Shown here: piece after piece, positions 61,249 through 64,000 of the stretch | Layout: each line of letters starts with the position of its first letter | Position numbering within the stretch: position 1 is the first letter of the stretch | Assembly: GCF_014652555.1 (NCBI RefSeq) | Contig: NZ_BMZA01000013.1 | Coordinates: 1-64,000 of the forward strand | Source of the DNA: Novosphingobium colocasiae | GTDB taxonomy: Bacteria > Pseudomonadota > Alphaproteobacteria > Sphingomonadales > Sphingomonadaceae | Direction of reading: 5' to 3' | DNA: 64,000 bases | Position numbers and translations under genes: made by a program | The notes under the pieces: model-generated | Databases searched by the model: none | Told to the model about the DNA's origin: nothing | The model's input: only the letters and a program-made list of their open reading frames with translations

Positions 61249-63069
61249 TCAAAGCACCTTGCATTGCGCTTCGAGCCACGCGCGATCCGCGCCTTCCAGC
61301 CGGGGCCCGATCACTTCCAGTACCCTCGCGTGATAGGCGTTCCACCATGCCACCTCGTCGGCGTTGAGCAGCGCGGGTTCGACGAGGCGGCGGTCGATCG
61401 GCACCAGCGTCAGCGTCTCGAAACCTAGGAACGCGCCTTCCGCCCCGGCGATCTCGCGCGGTTCGACGAGGATCAGGTTCTCGATCCGGATGCCGTACTC
61501 GCCGGTCTTGTAGTAGCCGGGCTCGTCCGAGAGGATCATGCCCGCCATCAGTTCCTGATCCGATCCGGCCTGACCCCCGGCCGCCTTGGAAATGCGCTGC
61601 GGCCCTTCGTGGACCGACAGGAAGCTGCCGACCCCGTGCCCGGTGCCGTGCGCATAGTCGAGCCCGGCCTGCCACAGCGAAACGCGGGCCAGCGCGTCAA
61701 GCTGGCTGCCGGTCGTCCCTTGCGGAAACACGGCGGTGGCGATGGCGATGTGGCCCTTGAGCACGCGGGTATAGCGATCCTTCACCTCCGCGGCCGGTTC
61801 GCCGGGGCCGATCCACACGGTGCGGGTGATATCGGTGGTGCCTTGCGGATATTGCCCGCCCGAATCGACAAGGAACACCGATCCGGGCTCGATCGTGCGG
61901 TTGGTTTCTTCCGACACCCGGTAATGCACCACCGCGCCATTGGGGCCCGCGCCCGAAATCGTGTCGAACGAAAGGTCGCGCAAGTCGCCGCCTTCGGCCC
62001 GGCACTGCTCCAGCCGATCGGCCGCCGCCATCTCGGTTACCGTGCCGCCCGGCGCGGTTTCGTCCAGCCAGCGCAGGAACCGGGTGACCGACGCGCCGTC
62101 AGCGGCCTGCGCATCGCGGTGTCCCTGCTGCTCCACCGCGTTCTTGATCGCCTTGGGCAGCACGGTCGGATCGCGCTCCTCGACCAGCGTCGCCCCGGCC
62201 CCGCGCAGCACGTCGAAAATGGCGTTGACCGCGCGTTCGGGATCGACCGCGACGCGCTTGCCGGCAAGGGTGCGCAAGCCCTCTTCGAAAGCGTCGCGCG
62301 GGCGCAGGGTCACCGCGTTGCCCAGGTGCTGGCGCAGTTCGGGGGTGACCTTCTCCTCGGCAATGAAGAATTCGGCGGTGCCGTCAGCATGGGCGATGAC
62401 ATAGGACAGCGCCACCGGCGTGCGCTCGACATCCGCGCCGCGCACGTTGAGCAGCCAGGCGATCGAATCGAGCGCGGTGATGACCGTCGCGTCGATGCCT
62501 TTCGCGGTCAGCCATTCGGCCACTGCCGCGCGCTTCACCTCGCTTGCCTCTCCGGCGAACTCCTGGCCGTGGACCAGCGCCGGAGCGGGGGAGGGGGCGG
62601 GGCGGTCCTGCCACACCGCGTCCACCGGATTGCCGTCGACCGGGACCAGCGTGCCCCCGCGCGCTGCCAGCGCCTTGCCCACCGCCTCGGTCCAGGGGCG
62701 CGAATGCAGCCAGGCATCATAGCCGATCCGAGCGCCTTCTGGCGCGTGCGCGCCCAGCCATTTGGCCACGCTGGTCTGCGGCACGCTTTCATAGGCATAG
62801 AGCCGCCCGTCCACCTGATCGCGCACCTGCAGGGTATAGCGTCCATCGACGAACATGGCCGCCGCCGGATCGGCCGCCGTATCCGTCAGCACCACCGCCG
62901 TGCCCGCCGATCCGCCGAACCCGGTCAGCCACGCCAGCCGCTGGGCATAGGCCCCGACGTACTCGCTCATGTGCTCGTCCGAGATCGGGACGACGAAACC
63001 GTCGAGCCCCCGGTTCTTCAGTTCCTTGCGCAGCGCGTCGAGGCGGGCTTCGTGCGTGTTCATCAACAT
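61249..63069 (-). CDS. M24 family aminopeptidase P
   Basis: A 606-residue Xaa-Pro aminopeptidase of the three-domain, long type. Two creatinase-like domains precede the catalytic pita-bread domain. The metal residues are the first Asp in VFLVDSGGQYPQGTTDITRT, the His of HGTGHGVGSFLSVHEGP and the Glu of MILSDEPGYYKTGEYGIRIE. Both conserved Glu residues are present near the end. I start at 63069 (MLMNTHEARLDALRK); ATG 63063 is equally possible. It diverges from the oligopeptidase gene across 51 bp. Confidence 0.94.
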   Translation of the reverse strand: MLMNTHEARLDALRKELKNRGLDGFVVPISDEHMSEYVGAYAQRLAWLTGFGGSAGTAVVLTDTAADPAAAMFVDGRYTLQVRDQVDGRLYAYESVPQTSVAKWLGAHAPEGARIGYDAWLHSRPWTEAVGKALAARGGTLVPVDGNPVDAVWQDRPAPSPAPALVHGQEFAGEASEVKRAAVAEWLTAKGIDATVITALDSIAWLLNVRGADVERTPVALSYVIAHADGTAEFFIAEEKVTPELRQHLGNAVTLRPRDAFEEGLRTLAGKRVAVDPERAVNAIFDVLRGAGATLVEERDPTVLPKAIKNAVEQQGHRDAQAADGASVTRFLRWLDETAPGGTVTEMAAADRLEQCRAEGGDLRDLSFDTISGAGPNGAVVHYRVSEETNRTIEPGSVFLVDSGGQYPQGTTDITRTVWIGPGEPAAEVKDRYTRVLKGHIAIATAVFPQGTTGSQLDALARVSLWQAGLDYAHGTGHGVGSFLSVHEGPQRISKAAGGQAGSDQELMAGMILSDEPGYYKTGEYGIRIENLILVEPREIAGAEGAFLGFETLTLVPIDRRLVEPALLNADEVAWWNAYHARVLEVIGPRLEGADRAWLEAQCKVL

Positions 63070-63120
63070 GGGGCATGCTTCCGGCTTGCGGGGGTCATGC
63101 CTGCAACATAGATGCGAGCG

Positions 63121-64000
63121 ATGACCAATTCCACCCTGACCCAATCGGCCGACGCGGCGCAGCGCCCCCCCGTCGCAGCAAAACGCCCGCACAGCTTCAC
63201 CCTGCATGGCACGACCGTCGCGGATGATTACGCCTGGCTGCGCGATTCCGGCTATCCCCAAGTCACCAATAATGAAGTGCTCGGCCATCTTGAGGCGGAG
63301 AACGCCTGGTTTGAGGCGCGCATGGCCCCGCACCAGCCGCTGATCGAAGCGCTGTTCACCGAGATGCGCGGGCGGATCAAGGAAGCCGACAAGTCGGTCC
63401 CGCAGAAGGATGGGGACTGGCTTTACTGGATCGAATACGAGGAAGGGGCCGAATACAAGAAATGGTGGCGTCGCCCGGTCGGCAGTGCCGAGGATGGCAG
63501 CGCCGATGTGCTGATCCTGGATGAAGCCGTACTGGCCGAGGGCAAGGACTATTTCTCGCTCGGCGATCTGGCCACCAGCGCAGACGGCAAGCTGCTCGCC
63601 TATTCCTACGATGATAACGGATCAGAGCGTTACACCGTCCACTTCAAGGATCTGGTGTCGGGCGCGATCCTGCCTGACGAAATTCCCGGCACACTGGGCG
63701 GGCTGGTCTGGGTCGCGCAGGACAAGGCGCTGGTCTACTCGCTGGTCAACGACGGCTGGCGGACCGATAACGCCCGGCTGCACTGGCTGGGTCGCCCGCT
63801 CGCAGACGATGTCGAGCTGTACCATGAAGATGATGACGCCTTCCGCGTCGGTGCCTCGCTTTCGGCGAACGAAAAGTGGCTGGTCGTGGCCACCTCGGAC
63901 CACGAGACGAGCGAGGTCCGGCTGTTCCAGACCGACGATCCGCTGGCCCCGCCGATCCTCGTCGCGCCGCGCCGTACCGGGGTCGAGTATGACGTCGATG
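63121..64000 (+). CDS. ptrB: S9 family peptidase (oligopeptidase B), 3'-truncated by the window edge
   Basis: The frame starts with ATG at 63121 and runs open to the last base, at least 293 residues, so it is a partial gene. AAKRPHSFTLHGTTVADDYAWLRD is split across its start, and EEGAEYKKWWRRPVG, FSLGDLATSADGKLLAYSYDDNGSE (beta-propeller repeats) are hallmarks of oligopeptidase B, which cleaves after Arg and Lys. The catalytic Ser, Asp and His domain would lie beyond the window. It diverges from the M24 peptidase gene. Confidence 0.9.
   Translation, partial: MTNSTLTQSADAAQRPPVAAKRPHSFTLHGTTVADDYAWLRDSGYPQVTNNEVLGHLEAENAWFEARMAPHQPLIEALFTEMRGRIKEADKSVPQKDGDWLYWIEYEEGAEYKKWWRRPVGSAEDGSADVLILDEAVLAEGKDYFSLGDLATSADGKLLAYSYDDNGSERYTVHFKDLVSGAILPDEIPGTLGGLVWVAQDKALVYSLVNDGWRTDNARLHWLGRPLADDVELYHEDDDAFRVGASLSANEKWLVVATSDHETSEVRLFQTDDPLAPPILVAPRRTGVEYDVD

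Overview
The window is a GC-rich stretch of bacterial chromosome that reads like a sphingomonad alphaproteobacterium (Novosphingobium, Sphingobium or a relative). This rests on the protein sequences, on gene order (ctaC-ctaD-ctaB-ctaG-ctaE-DUF983-SURF1-thrC; pyrE-pdxJ-acpS-lepB) and on several families of short palindromic repeats between genes. It is a family-level impression; no search was run. Almost everything is core chromosome. I see no prophage, transposase, CRISPR array, tRNA or rRNA gene.

Layout. 1-2.2 kb: a phosphotransferase-family gene diverging from a small unknown gene. 2.2-7.9 kb, minus strand: a run reading pyrE, pdxJ, acpS, lepB, an AI-2E-type permease, a DUF3089 hydrolase and ruvX. 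7.9-14.6 kb, plus strand: the aa3-type cytochrome c oxidase locus with its heme O synthase, CuB chaperone, a 43-residue membrane protein, DUF983 and SURF1. 14.8-19.7 kb: thrC, an RlmI-like methyltransferase, folB, an unknown small gene, then moaA-moaD-moaE. 20-23 kb: rplU-rpmA and two tandem GNAT acetyltransferases. 23.1-23.7 kb: an orphan gene of visibly lower GC. 23.9-27.1 kb: YgfZ, and a LysR regulator diverging from pirin and nitroreductase genes. 27.4-31.2 kb: an exported caspase-like protein with a PDZ-like tail, an exported CsgG-like partner and an atypical dihydroorotase-family protein. 31.3-42.6 kb: rarD, a lipoprotein, astD, selO, a hydrolase, a glycosyltransferase, a YfgM-like protein, bamB and an ICMT-type membrane methyltransferase. 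42.6-47.6 kb: an ABM monooxygenase, gshA, rsmE, an M20 peptidase and ubiA. 47.6-54.9 kb: a minimal zincin, gyrB, DoxX, a small exported protein, tldD, a zinc-finger protein and an ABC ATPase. 55-64 kb: nadB, a DUF2846 protein, a two-component system, a five-EF-hand protein, a cupin, an M24 aminopeptidase and the start of an S9 oligopeptidase cut by the window edge.

How the genes work together. The oxidase locus makes a complete terminal oxidase: subunits I-III, heme O synthesis, copper delivery and SURF1 heme-insertion help. moaA, moaD and moaE give three of the steps to molybdopterin. pirin and nitroreductase under a divergent LysR gene look like a small redox or quinone-stress regulon. YfgM-like plus BamB belongs to outer-membrane protein assembly.

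The best leads for something new are the caspase/CsgG-like exported pair (27.4-29.8 kb), the dihydroorotase-family protein that lacks one metal-binding histidine, a possible 160-nt transcript near 32.4-32.6 kb, the low-GC orphan at 23.1-23.7 kb, and the set of at least five palindromic repeat families between genes.
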